This document shows positions 5,103 through 5,133 of a stretch of DNA of 5,133 nt, piece after piece. The notes below the pieces were generated by a model. The model saw only the letters and a program-made list of their open reading frames with translations. It made no database searches and was not told where the DNA came from. Each line of letters starts with the position of its first letter. Position 1 is the first letter of the stretch. The DNA comes from an uncultured Akkermansia sp. (GTDB lineage: Bacteria; Verrucomicrobiota; Verrucomicrobiia; Verrucomicrobiales; Akkermansiaceae): contig CAJGCY010000173.1 of the NCBI GenBank assembly GCA_904501955.1, positions 1-5,133 of the forward strand, read 5' to 3'. Made by a program: the position numbers and the translations under genes.

Positions 5103-5114
5103 GCACGTAAGTGC
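5103..5114. repeat. Hairpin 5 of the array, GTAA loop
   Basis: GCAC (5103-5106) pairs with GTGC (5111-5114) around GTAA, the same loop as hairpin 3. The 4-bp stem is short and would be unremarkable alone. Confidence 0.4.
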
Positions 5115-5133
5115 GAAGAAATCCCGTATGCAT

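Larger units (their letters stand above)
4918..5114. repeat. Array of short hairpins, REP/MITE-like or mobile-element flank
   Basis: After the terminator, bases 4870-5133 hold no supported gene. From 4918 onward five stem-loops follow each other with short spacers, including one A-rich spacer (TAAAAAAACAAAT, 5029-5041). Two share the arms ACCCGC/GCGGGT and two share a GTAA loop. The short direct repeat GCGAGCC occurs at 4947-4953 and 4958-4964. The pattern resembles REP-type elements tied to Y1 (RAYT) transposases or the structured ends of IS200/IS605 elements, but no transposase is in the window and the block may continue past the edge. A structured RNA is the alternative. Confidence 0.6.

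Noticed and set aside
4918..5114. CRISPR array
   Set aside because: There are no equal-length repeats with regular unique spacers. The units differ in stem and length, and no cas gene is seen.
4870..5133. tRNA, rRNA or small protein gene in the last 264 bases
   Set aside because: No cloverleaf, no rRNA signature and no open frame with protein-like text was found; only hairpins are supported.

Overview
The window looks like a G+C-rich chromosome segment from a Verrucomicrobiota-type bacterium, perhaps related to Akkermansia. This rests on remembered family resemblance: a TPR-type membrane protein, a lysine/arginine-rich 60-residue basic protein, a lipoprotein with a C-terminal beta domain, and a PPi-type phosphofructokinase with the GGND variant. 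No search was run and no rRNA is present, so the phylum is moderately likely and the genus is a guess. Recognisable Shine-Dalgarno sequences are nearly absent. Several genes instead have a -35/-10 promoter whose -10 box lies only 6-8 nt before the ATG.

Layout. Bases 1-1312 (minus strand) hold a two-gene unit: a ketopantoate reductase family enzyme (383-1312) followed 25 nt later by a membrane-anchored TPR-like protein that runs off the left edge (357-1). Bases 1320-1475 are a divergent regulatory gap serving the reductase on the left and a 60-aa basic protein on the right (1476-1658, plus). A strong two-way terminator (1694-1733) separates that gene from a convergent pair on the minus strand: a small single-span membrane protein (2325-2555) overlapping a peptidoglycan-binding/M15 peptidase (1751-2335), which together resemble a phage holin-endolysin cassette. 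Upstream of the pair is a 232-aa lipoprotein gene (2657-3355, minus) with its own terminator (2571-2601). Bases 3356-3558 hold two divergent promoters with identical hexamers (TTGCCA, 17 nt, TAGAAT), one for the lipoprotein and one for the phosphofructokinase gene (3559-4809, plus). That gene has strongly biased codon use and ends in a clean terminator (4834-4869).

The last 264 bases (4870-5133) contain no gene I can support. They hold a dense run of short hairpins (4918-5114), several perfect, two with the same GTAA loop and two with the same ACCCGC/GCGGGT arms. This looks like a REP/MITE-type element or the flank of a mobile element continuing past the right edge.

Functionally the window is a mix: central carbon metabolism (reversible PPi-dependent phosphofructokinase), a cofactor-pathway-type reductase, envelope proteins, a probable translation- or nucleic-acid-associated basic protein, and a possible domesticated or remnant lysis module. 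The observations most worth following are the hairpin array, the recurrent near-leaderless promoter architecture, and the isolated lysis-like pair.
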